Source: Clostridium sp. Marseille-P299
GTDB lineage: Bacteria > Bacillota > Clostridia > Lachnospirales > Lachnospiraceae
Length of the DNA stretch: 64,000 nt
Assembly (NCBI RefSeq): GCF_900078195.1
Contig: NZ_FJVE01000006.1
Coordinates: forward strand, 870,501 to 934,500
Direction of reading: 5' to 3'
Shown: positions 17,069-26,783 of the stretch, piece by piece
Position numbering within the stretch: the stretch's first letter is position 1
Layout of the letters: every line of letters starts with the position of its first letter
The notes under the pieces: model-generated
Databases searched by the model: none
What the model was told of the DNA's origin: nothing
The model's input: only the letters and a program-made list of their open reading frames with translations
Program-made: the position numbers and the translations under genes

Positions 17069-18124
17069 TTAATCGCTTTCAAAAACAACTGCATGGGCAA
17101 TTCCTGGTACACTTTGACCTTCATTAAAACTTACCGTCGATAACAATGCTCCGGTAGGCACAAAAAGTACTCTCTTCCACTTTTTCTGACATAATTGCTT
17201 CATGACATAACCAGTTAATGTGATTGCACTACATCCACAGCCACTACCACCAGCATGTGTATCTTGAACCTCTGTATCAAATATCTCAATTCCACAGTCC
17301 ATGTGATTTAACTTTATATCAAATCCTTCATTTTCTAATAGCTCAATTAAAATATTGGATCCAATCTGACCCAAATCGCCAGTTATTATCTTATCATAAT
17401 AATCTGGTTTAATATTAAAATCTTTAAAATGTTGCGCGATTGTAGCGGACGCTGCTGGCGCCATACACGCCCCCATATTCATAGAGTCTTTTATTCCATA
17501 GTCAACAATTTTACCTAACGTAAGACCTTTTATATGAACATTAGCACCTTCCCAATTCTTAGGTTTAATATCACTTTTCCCAATGATTACACCACCACTT
17601 CCAGTAACTGTCCATGATGCAGCTAATGGCCTTTGATTTCCATAACCAAGAGGAAATCGAAATTGTTTTTCTGCTCCTGCAAAGTGACTTGAAGTTAAGG
17701 CAAGTATCTTATCTGCATAACCTCCCTCAACTATCATTGCTCCTATAGCAATTGATTCACCCATAGTGGAACAAGCGCCATATACACCAAGAAGTGGAAT
17801 ATCAAGGCTCTCAACACCAAAGGAAGTTGCGATTAATTGTCCGAGTAAATCACCACCAATTAAAAAACGAATGTCTGTTTTTTTTAATCCTGCTTTTTGA
17901 ATTGCAAGTTCAGCAGTTTTTAAAAGTAGTTTACTCTCAGCATCCTCCCACGTTTCGCCACCAAACATTGGATCTTCTTCAACTAAATCAAAATAAGCAC
18001 CTAATGGCCCCTCACTCTCTTTTTGTCCAGCAACAGAGGCAACACCTAATACAATAGGCGGTTCTTTAAAATATATGCTTTGTTTCCCCTGCATTTTTCC
18101 TGTCTGTGTCTTTGCATCACTCAT
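17069..18124 (-). CDS. spoVAD: Stage V sporulation protein AD (dipicolinate-binding)
   Basis: 351 residues with the thiolase-like fold of SpoVAD: PPIVLGVASVAGQKESEGPLG, FDLVEEDPMFGGETWEDAESKLL, LLGVYGACSTMGESIAIGA, DTHAGGSGCGCSAITLTGY. SpoVAD binds dipicolinic acid and lies on the outer face of the spore inner membrane in Bacillus. Length is close to the family norm of about 340. It is fourth in spoVAABCDE order. Confidence 0.95.
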   Translation of the reverse strand: MSDAKTQTGKMQGKQSIYFKEPPIVLGVASVAGQKESEGPLGAYFDLVEEDPMFGGETWEDAESKLLLKTAELAIQKAGLKKTDIRFLIGGDLLGQLIATSFGVESLDIPLLGVYGACSTMGESIAIGAMIVEGGYADKILALTSSHFAGAEKQFRFPLGYGNQRPLAASWTVTGSGGVIIGKSDIKPKNWEGANVHIKGLTLGKIVDYGIKDSMNMGACMAPAASATIAQHFKDFNIKPDYYDKIITGDLGQIGSNILIELLENEGFDIKLNHMDCGIEIFDTEVQDTHAGGSGCGCSAITLTGYVMKQLCQKKWKRVLFVPTGALLSTVSFNEGQSVPGIAHAVVFESD

Positions 18125-18187
18125 TGTAACACACCTTTCTCCTTAATATTTCTCATTAAGATCTTCTTTTTAATATTTAAAACAAAA

Positions 18188-18685
18188 CTATATTTTTTGA
18201 AAGATATAATAAATAACACCTAAAATAAATGAAGAGAAAATTCCATACAGTATTACAGGGCCTGCAATCGTAAAGATCTTACATCCAATACCAAAAACCT
18301 GCCCTTCTTTTTTAAATTCAATCGCTGGCGCAGCCACTGAATTTGCAAATCCCGTAATCGGTACAACACTACCTGCACCAGCAAATTTTGCAATTTTCTG
18401 ATATACATTAAATCCAGTTAGTAAAACCGCGAGTAACACAAGGGATAACGTCGTATAGGCACCTGCAAGTTCTTTCTCCGCGCCCCTTGCCATATAAAAA
18501 TTCGTAAATCCTTGCCCAATCGCGCATATGATTCCACCTGAAATAAATGCTTTAATTAAGTTTAAAAACCAACTATGCTTTGGCGTTACCTGCTTAACAT
18601 ATTGGTTATATAATTTATCTCTTTCTGTTTTATTTGATTCTTGTTCAACTTGGGATATGGTTACTTTTTTATTTTCATCTGACAT
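18188..18685 (-). CDS. spoVAC: Stage V sporulation protein AC (mechanosensitive channel component)
   Basis: 165 residues. A charged N-terminus (about 1-35) is followed by four membrane segments: LIKAFISGGIICAIGQGFTNF, YTTLSLVLLAVLLTGFNVYQ, a middle segment with AGAGSVVPITGFANSVAAPAIEFKKEGQVFGIG, and PVILYGIFSSFILGVIYYIF. The SVVPITGFANS segment is diagnostic. In Bacillus SpoVAC acts as a mechanosensitive channel in germination. Third spoVA gene, with 54 bp to spoVAB. Confidence 0.94.
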   Translation of the reverse strand: MSDENKKVTISQVEQESNKTERDKLYNQYVKQVTPKHSWFLNLIKAFISGGIICAIGQGFTNFYMARGAEKELAGAYTTLSLVLLAVLLTGFNVYQKIAKFAGAGSVVPITGFANSVAAPAIEFKKEGQVFGIGCKIFTIAGPVILYGIFSSFILGVIYYIFQKI

Positions 18686-18739
18686 AAAAATAGCTCCTTA
18701 CTACAACTAATTCTGTTGTTTATTATGATTCAGTCCTAA

Positions 18740-19156
18740 TTAACTAGTCATGAATTGATAGAAAGCCCCTAGAAGTTTGCCTATGGCAAAACTAAGAATA
18801 ACAAATGGCAAACCATATTTTAAGTTAATTCTCTTTGCAAACACAGGTATAACTTTTACTACTTCTGCTAAAGCAACTGATAGACATCCAACAAATACAC
18901 CTGAAAATATTCCATAAATAATTAAAATCCAAACTCCTAAGGGGAGTTCAAAATTAAAAACAGATATAATATTTCCACATATCGCACCAAATAAAACCAT
19001 GTCTTCATACAATAAAATATATTTGTTGGTTTTACTTCTAGCAGCCATTCTTTCAACGACTCCTATTAAAGTAATAAATGCAAATAATCCAGCTGCTACC
19101 ATAGCGCCTGAAGTAACTCCGATAAACCCTAAAATAATGTTACGTATGATATTCAT
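18740..19156 (-). CDS. spoVAB: Stage V sporulation protein AB
   Basis: 138 residues with about five hydrophobic spans. The opening IILGFIGVTSGAMVAAGLFAFITLIGVVERMAAR and the LYEDMVLFGAICGNIISVF segment match SpoVAB. A role in the dipicolinate channel is inferred from family and operon position; its individual biochemical role is not known. Clostridia often lack spoVAA and spoVAB and keep only CDE, so the full Bacillus-like set here is worth noting. Confidence 0.9.
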   Translation of the reverse strand: MNIIRNIILGFIGVTSGAMVAAGLFAFITLIGVVERMAARSKTNKYILLYEDMVLFGAICGNIISVFNFELPLGVWILIIYGIFSGVFVGCLSVALAEVVKVIPVFAKRINLKYGLPFVILSFAIGKLLGAFYQFMTS

Positions 19157-19207
19157 AATAGCTGATAAGCACTCCCTTCGTATGTTGTACTTAGTACTAT
19201 ATAGGAT

Positions 19208-19837
19208 TTATCCAGCATCAATTGATTTTCCTTCTCTACTAGCATTTTCAATAACCGTAGTATTCATATCTTGTTCATATAGGCGTAACTGGACTTGTAA
19301 TGGAGTTGGATCCGAATCAATTTTAATTCGTGTAAAATGATTAAAAAATACGATAATTCCTATAGGCAACCCTATGGAATATGATATTTCTAAAACGCTG
19401 CCACCCGATTTTGTATGCCCCATAACCAACCTATAAAATTGGTCAAAGACCTTTTCAACGCTGACATCCTCATTGAATGTCATAATGGTAAATGCAGAAC
19501 CAAAAAAAACTGCCAAACAAACAAAAATAGTTTTTGCAATTTCTAAGGCTTTCTTCTTTTTTCCTGGTGGAATATACTCAATTACAAAATCTATTACACC
19601 TACATTTATAACCAAAACATTGGGATGTTGCTTTTGAAGAATTTCAATAATCTTTAGTACAGAAACCGCAAATTTACATTTCTTCTCATTTGGAACAACA
19701 AGCACCACTTCTTCATTTAATTCTTTTACCATTTTCTTATCAGTTCCATAAAGTTTTACAACATCCCTTAGAAAGACTTTACGGTTTGTAACAATTGAAC
19801 ACATTTCTGCTTTAATATATAACGTTTGCATCTCCAT
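19208..19837 (-). CDS. spoVAA: Stage V sporulation protein AA
   Basis: 209 residues. N-terminal soluble domain of about 95 residues (YIKAEMCSIVTNRKVFLRDVVKLYG), then two membrane segments (about 104-121 and 152-168) with GSAFTIMTFNEDVSVEKVF between them, matching SpoVAA. The annotated ATG has no good ribosome site within 15 bases; an AAAGGGG lies about 20 bases upstream, ahead of an in-frame ATT, so a non-standard start at 19852 cannot be ruled out. The gene follows the 46-codon peptide gene by 28 bp. Confidence 0.88.
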   Translation of the reverse strand: MEMQTLYIKAEMCSIVTNRKVFLRDVVKLYGTDKKMVKELNEEVVLVVPNEKKCKFAVSVLKIIEILQKQHPNVLVINVGVIDFVIEYIPPGKKKKALEIAKTIFVCLAVFFGSAFTIMTFNEDVSVEKVFDQFYRLVMGHTKSGGSVLEISYSIGLPIGIIVFFNHFTRIKIDSDPTPLQVQLRLYEQDMNTTVIENASREGKSIDAG

Positions 19838-19865
19838 AGTTTTAACAATTACTTACCCCTTTCTC

Positions 19866-20006
19866 TTAAAATTTACACCCCTCATACACTAGGGTTCCTT
19901 CAAGTACCTGTTTTGAATCTCCTGAAAAGTAAACAATAGCGCCAATTACAACGGCTACTGTTACAACAATCAGTGCCATAATAAATACTCGTTTTGATTT
20001 CACCAT
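19866..20006 (-). CDS. 46-codon single-TM peptide at the head of the spoVA operon
   Basis: The ATG at 20006 has AAGGAGG six bases upstream, the strongest ribosome site in the operon. The 46-residue product has a basic N-terminus (MVKSKR), one membrane span (about 7-27, VFIMALIVVTVAVVIGAIVYF) and a short polar tail ending YEGCKF with one Cys. It fits a small membrane peptide made in the forespore together with SpoVA proteins. I do not recognise a family. Spacing to spoVAA is 28 bp. A strong terminator hairpin ends seven T before its Shine-Dalgarno. Confidence 0.72.
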   Translation of the reverse strand: MVKSKRVFIMALIVVTVAVVIGAIVYFSGDSKQVLEGTLVYEGCKF

Positions 20007-20017
20007 AGCTCCTCCTT

Positions 20018-20087
20018 AAAAAAAGGCTGTTGCAAAATATATTTAGGCTATTTAATACAAATAATCTAAATACATTTTGCAACAGCC
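20018..20087 (-). terminator. Strong terminator hairpin between sigF and the spoVA genes
   Basis: 22-bp arms 20025-20046 and 20066-20087 (GGCTGTTGCAAAAT...) differ at one position, which becomes a G-U pair only in minus-strand RNA. On that strand the hairpin is followed by T7 and then at once by AAGGAGG of the next gene. It should end the sigF transcript, or control read-through into spoVA. Confidence 0.8.
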
Positions 20088-20106
20088 ACCTTCTTCCATA
20101 TGCTGT

Positions 20107-20138
20107 TACTATGATTTCCAATTTCTCTAAGGATATGC
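20107..20138 (-). promoter_or_regulatory. Possible sigma-G-type promoter ahead of the spoVA operon
   Basis: On the minus strand CATAGTA (20107-20113) matches the sigma-G -10 form CATnnTA, and GCATA (20134-20138) matches GnATR. The 20-bp spacing exceeds the usual 17-18, so this is a weak call. Sigma-G control of spoVA is established in Bacillus. Confidence 0.25.
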
Positions 20139-20149
20139 TGGTAATTTAT

Positions 20150-20866
20150 TCATCCAAGCATCTTCTCTCTCATTGTTCTTAAAATCTTTTTTTCTAGCCT
20201 TGAAACTTGAACCTGTGAGATTCCAAGTACAGTAGCAATTTCTGTTTGTGTTTTATCTTTAAAATAACGTAATGTTATAATATCTCGTTCTTTTTCTTCT
20301 AATGAATCCATAACTTCTTTTAATGCTAAGTGGTTAATCATGGTATCACTTTCATCTTCCATAAATTCAATTTTATCCATTAAATATATTGCATTTCCAT
20401 CACCTTGATAAATTGTTTTATATAGTGATTCAACCTCTGCACCAGATTCTAGCGCTAAGACAACTTCTTCTTTTTCAAGTTGTAAACTCACGCATATTTC
20501 TTCAAGTGTTGGTTCCCTACCATTTTTCTTTTCTAGCTCACTGCGCATCATTCTTATTTTTCCCGCTGTTTCTTTAATAGACCGGCTAACCTTAATCATG
20601 CCATCATCTCTTAAAAAACGTTTAATTTCTCCTGTAATCATTGGTACTGCATACGTTGAGAATTTTACCTCATAGCTCATGTCGAATTTGTCGATTGCTT
20701 TCATCAAACCAATGCTTCCAATTTGAAATAAATCTTCTGCTTCATGTCCTCTACCTAAAAATCTACGAACAATACTCCATACCAAACCAACATTCTCAGT
20801 AATCACTAAATCTCTCGCCGCTTTATCCCCTTGTTTTGACAAATGAATAAGTTCCAGCGTATCCAC
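20150..20866 (-). CDS. sigF: RNA polymerase sigma factor sigma-F
   Basis: 238 residues, normal length. Region 2 has AEDLFQIGSIGLMKAIDKFD and KFSTYAVPMITGEIKRFLRDDG, region 3 VSRSIKETAGKIR, and region 4 the HTH DIITLRYFKDKTQTEIATVLGISQVQVSRLEKK. It is the first forespore-specific sigma factor and is released from SpoIIAB after asymmetric division. Third gene of spoIIAA-spoIIAB-sigF with a 68-bp gap. Confidence 0.96.
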   Translation of the reverse strand: MDTLELIHLSKQGDKAARDLVITENVGLVWSIVRRFLGRGHEAEDLFQIGSIGLMKAIDKFDMSYEVKFSTYAVPMITGEIKRFLRDDGMIKVSRSIKETAGKIRMMRSELEKKNGREPTLEEICVSLQLEKEEVVLALESGAEVESLYKTIYQGDGNAIYLMDKIEFMEDESDTMINHLALKEVMDSLEEKERDIITLRYFKDKTQTEIATVLGISQVQVSRLEKKILRTMREKMLG

Positions 20867-20934
20867 GAATTATCTCCCTTCTACCGTGGTAATTATTTGG
20901 TTAGCATTAAATAAACGAACTATTTAAATCTAAC

Positions 20935-21411
20935 CTATGTAGTTTGAATTACTTTCTTCATAATAACAACGGTTCCTTCACCTATCTTAGATTTCACCTC
21001 TAGTTCATCCATGAAAGCTTCCATAAATGCAAATCCCATACCAGAACGTTCTAACTCAGGTCTTGAAGTATAAAGTGGCTCCATTGCAAGCAAAACATTT
21101 TCAATACCAACACCTTGATCACTTACGGCGATTCCAATTTCTCTATCCTTAATATAGCAATGAAGCTTAACTTTTCCTTTCTCTTTTCCATATCCATGTA
21201 TGATGGAATTTGTAACTGCTTCTGAAACTGCTGTTTTAATATCTGCTAATTCTTCTATCGTAGGATTTAATTGAGATGCAAAGGCAGACACTACCATACG
21301 AGCAAAACTTTCATTCTGCGACTTTGAATCAAACTCTATCGTCATTTCATTGTCATATTCCAAGGTACTCTCCTCCATATTTTTATTAAAAGCCTCTTTC
21401 AAATTCTCCAT
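20935..21411 (-). CDS. spoIIAB: Anti-sigma F factor / serine kinase
   Basis: 158 residues from ATG 21411, chosen because GGAGGG lies just upstream; an ATG four codons earlier lacks a ribosome site. GHKL kinase fold with [13 protein letters not shown] (N-box), [10 protein letters not shown] (G1) and [15 protein letters not shown] (G2). SpoIIAB binds and inhibits sigma-F and phosphorylates SpoIIAA. About 22 extra acidic residues precede the usual N-terminus ([16 protein letters not shown]), longer than the Bacillus protein. Confidence 0.95.
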   Translation of the reverse strand: MENLKEAFNKNMEESTLEYDNEMTIEFDSKSQNESFARMVVSAFASQLNPTIEELADIKTAVSEAVTNSIIHGYGKEKGKVKLHCYIKDREIGIAVSDQGVGIENVLLAMEPLYTSRPELERSGMGFAFMEAFMDELEVKSKIGEGTVVIMKKVIQTT

Positions 21412-21480
21412 AATACCCTCCATGCCGTCTTCAAACAGCTTATTTATTAAACATATTACATGTTATTGTGCTTTTTTAAT

Positions 21481-21861
21481 CTACATAGATGCCATAGCTT
21501 CTTCAATATCTTTATAATGAGCCATAATTTTATATAGTCCAGAAAGCATCAATATACGATTAACTGAATCAGAAACTCCAACCACCGCCACTTTCCCTCC
21601 TATAAATATAACTCTCTTATATCTGCCCATAATAACACCAATTCCTGAGCTATCCATGAAGGAAACCTTTTTGAAATCAAATATAATATTAAGCGCATTT
21701 CTTTGCTCTAATATCTTATCCGCTTGCTCTCTAATCCAAATTGCATTATGATGGTCCAAATCTTCTTTTAAATGAATGATTAAGGTTCGGTTCCTTAGCT
21801 CAAAATCTGCAAAGGTTTCTTCCCGAGGTGTGAGCCAAATAATATCTTCTCTTTTTCCCAT
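21481..21861 (-). CDS. spoIIAA: Anti-sigma F factor antagonist
   Basis: 126 residues. STAS domain with the regulatory site FMDSSGIGVIMGRY, whose first or second Ser is the one phosphorylated by SpoIIAB. An N-terminal extension of about 18 residues precedes the usual start of the fold. Dephosphorylated SpoIIAA displaces sigma-F from SpoIIAB. First gene of the spoIIA operon. AAAGGA lies ten bases upstream of the ATG. A sigma-H promoter is expected but I cannot point to a convincing one. Confidence 0.94.
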   Translation of the reverse strand: MGKREDIIWLTPREETFADFELRNRTLIIHLKEDLDHHNAIWIREQADKILEQRNALNIIFDFKKVSFMDSSGIGVIMGRYKRVIFIGGKVAVVGVSDSVNRILMLSGLYKIMAHYKDIEEAMASM

Positions 21862-21923
21862 ATAAATATAATCCTTTCTAATCTTTATATAATATTTAAC
21901 ATAATTTTACATATCGTACTTAT

Positions 21924-21958
21924 AAAAAAAGACATTCTAATTATAGAAATGTCTTTTT
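21924..21958 (-). terminator. Terminator after the TPR protein gene
   Basis: AAAAAGACATT and AATGTCTTTTT form a short stem (GACATT 21931-21936 with AATGTC 21948-21953) followed on the minus strand by T7. It separates the TPR gene from spoIIAA. Confidence 0.65.
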
Positions 21959-21995
21959 CAAAATCATTTTATCTAATGTCAATTAACCCTGTTGT

Positions 21996-23402
21996 TTATT
22001 GTAATGAATTCAATCTTGTATTTGTTGAATCCCTTAAGGTTGAATCTGGGCAGTTTTCTAGTAATTCATTATAATAAATTTTTGCACTTTCATCATTATC
22101 AAGTTCTTGATATGCTTTTCCTAGATAGTAAAGCGTATAATCGTAAGTAGGATTATATGCATATGCTTCAAGTAATGATTCTACAGCTTTTTCGTATTCA
22201 CCCGCATCGAATTGGTCACGGCCTGTCAAAAATGCCGCATTATAAACCGATGGATAAATATCACTCTTCATTAAATCATAAAGCTCGCTGGCATCTTTAT
22301 TCGTTAATTTTTCTGCATCCACAAGATAAAGAGCTTTTGCTACCGTTAAAAGCTCATCCTCACTTGGCTTGTTTATAGCTTTAACATCTGTGTATAATTT
22401 AAGTGCACTAAGTAAGTTATCATAAATCTTATTATCTTTTTGTGTACCTTGTTCATCTGCTAACTTACGTTCTGCTTCTTCTAACTTGGTTGTCAAGGTT
22501 TCAATTTCTTTTTCTTTTGAGTTAATAGTTGCAAGTTGAACATTTAGTTGGCTACTATAATCTAATTCCTCTTTCGCATATTCTTTACGAATATTTGATT
22601 TTACAGTAGGAACAATTAAGAAAAATACAACTGCAATTCCAATAATAACACCTAATACTAAATTAACAAATGCCAATACATTAGGCTTTTCTTCCCGATA
22701 GGAACTAATCGGTGTAATCCCTTTATTATTTGCTTCCGGTAAATCTCCATTGCTCCAATATGGGGCTTGTCCAGCATTTCCGGATGATAACATGCTATTT
22801 AACTCACTTAAATAACGAAGCGTAGTCGTATTTGAAATGTCTATCTTACTTGCCCGTAGTAAAGCACGTCTCGCACGTTCAAATTCATTGTTTTTCATAT
22901 ATAATAAAGCAAGCAATTGTAGAGCACGTATAAAATGTGGATTTAGGCTTACAACTTTTTTAAGCTGAATAATTGCTAAATCATAATTTCCTTGCTTTGC
23001 AGATTCTAAAGCAAAATTATACTTCTTAATTGCTTGATTCATATTATCTAACTTTGTAGGATTCGCCTGGATTTCTCCCATGTAAACATCTGCATCATTC
23101 TCATTACTTTGGAAATGCTTACTGATGACCCATTCACTTAACGCTGCAACGATTTCTCCCATCTCATAAAATACGAGACCTAATAAATTTCTAGCGTTAG
23201 TGTTTCTTTTATTCATCTCAAGGCTTTTCTTTAACATTAAAACCGCACCTGATAGGTCTCTTACTTTTGCCTTCTCAAGCCCTTGGTTATAATACATATT
23301 CGATACGCGATATACTCTTTTATATGTTGTTAAATCTTTACCGCACATATCGCAGCGGTTTCTTCTTACCGCGACTACATTGCCGCAATATGGACAATTC
23401 AT
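21996..23402 (-). CDS. Zinc-ribbon, TPR and coiled-coil membrane protein
   Basis: 468 residues from the ATG at 23402, directly before the zinc ribbon and preceded by GGGGGGAAG; an ATG eight codons earlier has no ribosome site. Domains: zinc ribbon MNCPYCGN...CDMCGK (1-24); TPR repeats (about 35-200); a membrane segment (about 241-266); a coiled coil (about 275-315); further TPR-like repeats including FDAGEYEKAVESLLEAYAYNP (about 390-460). The topology suggests cytosolic and extracytoplasmic protein-binding halves. Such genes are common in Lachnospiraceae; function unknown. Confidence 0.8.
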   Translation of the reverse strand: MNCPYCGNVVAVRRNRCDMCGKDLTTYKRVYRVSNMYYNQGLEKAKVRDLSGAVLMLKKSLEMNKRNTNARNLLGLVFYEMGEIVAALSEWVISKHFQSNENDADVYMGEIQANPTKLDNMNQAIKKYNFALESAKQGNYDLAIIQLKKVVSLNPHFIRALQLLALLYMKNNEFERARRALLRASKIDISNTTTLRYLSELNSMLSSGNAGQAPYWSNGDLPEANNKGITPISSYREEKPNVLAFVNLVLGVIIGIAVVFFLIVPTVKSNIRKEYAKEELDYSSQLNVQLATINSKEKEIETLTTKLEEAERKLADEQGTQKDNKIYDNLLSALKLYTDVKAINKPSEDELLTVAKALYLVDAEKLTNKDASELYDLMKSDIYPSVYNAAFLTGRDQFDAGEYEKAVESLLEAYAYNPTYDYTLYYLGKAYQELDNDESAKIYYNELLENCPDSTLRDSTNTRLNSLQ

Positions 23403-23430
23403 CGTCTTCCCCCCATGGTCTATCAAAGTC

Positions 23431-23571
23431 TTATTTATCTTTCTTTTCTTTTAAAACTGCATCTATAATATCGGCAATATCTGTCAAGTCGTTGTTAAAA
23501 ATTGCTTCTTCCGCTTGATCGACTTCAAGGCTTGGTTGAAACTTTGCAACCTCTTCATCAAAATTAATCAT
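23431..23571 (-). CDS. 46-residue acidic small protein upstream of the TPR gene
   Basis: Starts at ATG 23571 with GAGGTG six bases upstream and ends 28 bp before the TPR gene. The product begins MINFDEEVAKFQPSLEVD and contains AEEAIFNNDLTDIADIIDAVL before a basic end KEKKDK. It is amphipathic and helical, with no membrane span. The tight spacing suggests co-translation with the TPR protein, and it may be a partner or adaptor. No family is recognised. Confidence 0.65.
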   Translation of the reverse strand: MINFDEEVAKFQPSLEVDQAEEAIFNNDLTDIADIIDAVLKEKKDK

Positions 23572-23765
23572 ATCGACACCTCGTTTCTACCATAAAAACC
23601 GAATTTTTCTATAACACTACATTCTATATGATAACGATTAACCCTTAAAAAATCAAGCTTTTATCAACAAAATTAAATATATGTTAAGATTTATCAACAA
23701 ACGGATTTTATAATTTATCAAAATAGGTATATATAATCTATTTAAGCTGCTTAATAGGATTAAAA

Positions 23766-23832
23766 AATCAAACTACAGTATACCCCAAAAAGCATGTACC
23801 ATGCTTCCATTATAGTATACTGTAGTTTGATT
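23766..23832 (-). terminator. Terminator after valS
   Basis: Perfect 18-bp arms AATCAAACTACAGTATAC (23766-23783) and its complement (23815-23832). The intervening DNA has its own 7-bp hairpin AAGCATG-TAC-CATGCTT. On the minus strand the structure is followed by T6. The remainder of the 23572-23944 gap shows nothing else. Confidence 0.8.
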
Positions 23833-23944
23833 GCAATAAATTTTTGTCGCAATAAATCGCAACATTATCAAAGATTCGTCAACATCTAAGCTTTTGGCTT
23901 AGCATGATTAAAAATAGTTTTTATTTCTACTACATTTTTAGCAA

Positions 23945-26623
23945 TTATTTTTGGAAATGTGCCAATCTTTCCTCTACTTGCTCCATCATATTCGTGTATT
24001 TTTCAAGTTTTGCTCTTTCTTCCGCTATTTTAGCTTCTGGCGCTTTGCTAACAAATTTCTCATTTGCAAGCATTCCTTGAACACGTTTTAATTCTCCTGT
24101 CAAACGTTCTTTTTCTTTATTCAAACGCTCGATTTCTTTTTCAATATCAACTAAATCCGCAAATGGCATATAGATTGTAGCATTTGGAATCACTGCAGAA
24201 ACGGCATCTTCATCAATTCCTGTTTTATCTTCCTGGATAATAACTTCACTTGCACCACCAAGAGTTGCAAAGAATACCTTACTATTTGTGAAGATTTCAC
24301 GTACATTCTCACTATCAGAAACGATATAAACCGTAGCTTTTCTACTAGGTTTAACATTCATCTCTGTACGAACATTACGGATTCCTTTTACTGCTTCTTT
24401 GATTAATTCTACTGCTTCTTCTTGTGCCTTAAAGCTCATAGACTCATCAAATACTGGCCATTCAGAAACCATAACAGACTCTTCTGTCTCACTAATACCT
24501 TCCATATCCTTTAATGTGCAGAAGATTTCTTCTGTGATAAATGGCATATATGGATGTAATAATTTTAGTGCTGTTGTAAGAACTTTACGAAGTGTCCAAA
24601 TTGCAGTTGTCTTAGTAGAATCATCATCACCATAAAGTCTTGGTTTAACCATTTCAATATACCAGTCACAGAATTCATCATAAATGAAATCATAAATTTT
24701 CTGTGCTGCAATACCAAGTTCAAACTTATCTAAGCTTTCTGTTACTTCCTTAGATAATTCATTCGCCTTTGATAAAATCCACTTATCAGCATCTGTTAAT
24801 GTGCTCATATCAATTGTAGCAACCTTTGGATCTTTTCCTGCCTCTTCCATCTGTTGCATGTTCATCATGATAAAACGGGATGCATTCCAAACTTTATTTG
24901 CAAAGTTTCTACTTGCTTCTACACGTTCTAAATAAAAACGCATATCGTTACCAGGAGCATTACCTGTAATTAACGTGAAACGAAGAGCATCTGCTCCGTA
25001 TTGATCAATAATTTCAAGTGGATCAATACCGTTACCAAGAGACTTACTCATCTTTCTTCCTTGAGAGTCACGAACCAAACCATGGAATAATACAGTTTTA
25101 AATGGTTTTTCTTTCATCATATCATATCCTGAGAAAATCATACGAATAACCCAGAAGAAGATGATATCATAACCAGTTACTAAAACATCCGTTGGATAGA
25201 AGTATTTTAAATCTTCGGTATCTTCTGGCCAGCCAATAGTTGAAAATGGCCAAAGTGCAGAACTAAACCAAGTATCTAATGTATCTGGATCCTGTGTGAA
25301 ATGGTCATGACCACATTTACATTTTTCTGGCATCTCTTTGGATACTACAAATTCACCACACTTATCGCAGTAATATGCAGGAATTCTGTGTCCCCACCAT
25401 AACTGTCTTGAAATACACCAATCTTTAATATTATCAGTCCAGTTAAAATAGATTTTTTCCATACGTTCTGGAATCAATGTAATTTCACCATTCTTAACCG
25501 CATCAACTGCTGGCTTAATTAATTCATCCATTTTTACAAACCATTGTTGTTTAATTAATGGTTCAATTGTTGTTTTACAACGGTCATGTGTTCCAACGTT
25601 ATGGGAATGATCTTCAACCTTAACTAAAAGACCCATTTCATCAAGTTCTTTTACGATCTGCTTTCTTGCTTCGTAACGATCAAGTCCTTCGAATTTTCCT
25701 CCTAAGGAGTTAATCGTAGCATCGTCATTCATGATATTGATTTCTGGTAAGTTATGACGCTTTCCAACTTCAAAGTCGTTAGGGTCATGAGCAGGTGTAA
25801 TCTTAACAACACCAGTACCAAATTCACGATCAACATAGGAATCACCAATGATAGGAATTTCTCTATCAACAAAAGGAACCTTTACAGTCTTACCAATTAA
25901 GTGTGCATATCTTTCATCTTCTGGATGAACAGCAACCGCAGTATCACCAAGCATAGTTTCTGGTCTTGTAGTTGCAAAGATTAAGAATTCATCGGTACCA
26001 ACTACTGGATACTTAATGTGCCAGAAATGTCCTGCTTGATCTTGATATTCAACTTCGGCATCAGAGATAGAAGTTCCACAAACTGGACACCAGTTGATGA
26101 TTCTTGATCCCTTGTAGATTAAGCCTTTTTCATAGTATTTAATGAAAACTTCTTCTACTGCTTTTGAACATCCTTCGTCCATTGTAAAGCGTTCTCTTTC
26201 CCAATCACAAGAAGAACCTAACTTCTTTAACTGGTCGATAATTCTTCCGCCGTACTCTTCTTTCCACTTCCAAGCACGTTCTAAAAAGCCATCACGACCT
26301 AGATCTTCTTTTTCAATTCCTTCTTTTTTCATCTGTTCGATGATTTTTACTTCTGTAGCAATTGCTGCATGGTCTGTACCTGGCTGCCAAAGTGCATTGT
26401 ATCCTTGCATTCTCTTATAACGAATTAAGATATCTTGCATAGTATTATCAAGGGCATGCCCCATGTGAAGCTGTCCCGTAATATTTGGTGGTGGCATCAC
26501 AATCGTAAATGGTTTCTTACTCTTATCTACTTCTGCATGAAAATACTTCTTATCTAGCCATTTGCTATATAATCTCTCTTCTATGTCCTTTGGATCATAG
26601 GTCTTTGCTAATTCTTTTTGCAT
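23945..26623 (-). CDS. valS: Valyl-tRNA synthetase
   Basis: 892 residues, usual length for a bacterial Val[19 protein letters not shown] holds the HIGH motif (53-56), KMSKSLGNG (about residue 523) the KMSKS loop, and the editing domain has [19 protein letters not shown] zinc-binding stretch CDKCGEFV...CKCGHD lies in the insertion. The C-terminal coiled coil (about 825-892) is typical. It charges tRNA-Val. Expression is under a T-box leader, and a terminator follows. Confidence 0.97.
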   Translation of the reverse strand: MQKELAKTYDPKDIEERLYSKWLDKKYFHAEVDKSKKPFTIVMPPPNITGQLHMGHALDNTMQDILIRYKRMQGYNALWQPGTDHAAIATEVKIIEQMKKEGIEKEDLGRDGFLERAWKWKEEYGGRIIDQLKKLGSSCDWERERFTMDEGCSKAVEEVFIKYYEKGLIYKGSRIINWCPVCGTSISDAEVEYQDQAGHFWHIKYPVVGTDEFLIFATTRPETMLGDTAVAVHPEDERYAHLIGKTVKVPFVDREIPIIGDSYVDREFGTGVVKITPAHDPNDFEVGKRHNLPEINIMNDDATINSLGGKFEGLDRYEARKQIVKELDEMGLLVKVEDHSHNVGTHDRCKTTIEPLIKQQWFVKMDELIKPAVDAVKNGEITLIPERMEKIYFNWTDNIKDWCISRQLWWGHRIPAYYCDKCGEFVVSKEMPEKCKCGHDHFTQDPDTLDTWFSSALWPFSTIGWPEDTEDLKYFYPTDVLVTGYDIIFFWVIRMIFSGYDMMKEKPFKTVLFHGLVRDSQGRKMSKSLGNGIDPLEIIDQYGADALRFTLITGNAPGNDMRFYLERVEASRNFANKVWNASRFIMMNMQQMEEAGKDPKVATIDMSTLTDADKWILSKANELSKEVTESLDKFELGIAAQKIYDFIYDEFCDWYIEMVKPRLYGDDDSTKTTAIWTLRKVLTTALKLLHPYMPFITEEIFCTLKDMEGISETEESVMVSEWPVFDESMSFKAQEEAVELIKEAVKGIRNVRTEMNVKPSRKATVYIVSDSENVREIFTNSKVFFATLGGASEVIIQEDKTGIDEDAVSAVIPNATIYMPFADLVDIEKEIERLNKEKERLTGELKRVQGMLANEKFVSKAPEAKIAEERAKLEKYTNMMEQVEERLAHFQK

Positions 26624-26783
26624 CGAATCACCTGTACCTTTCCTTGTTGATGGTAATTTCCCTTAAAGGATTGTTTTAATTTCTTTTTGTTCATTCGTGT
26701 GCTTTTGTAGATTTCGTATGAGGAGAATTTGTTTCTGGTGGTTTTCGCTTTTGGGAGGATTCTCCCTTACTATCCTTATAAAC

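Noticed and set aside
19900..20121. 73-residue minus-strand ORF between sigF and spoVAA
   Set aside because: It crosses the terminator hairpin and overlaps the better 46-codon frame, which has the ribosome site and a membrane-peptide composition.
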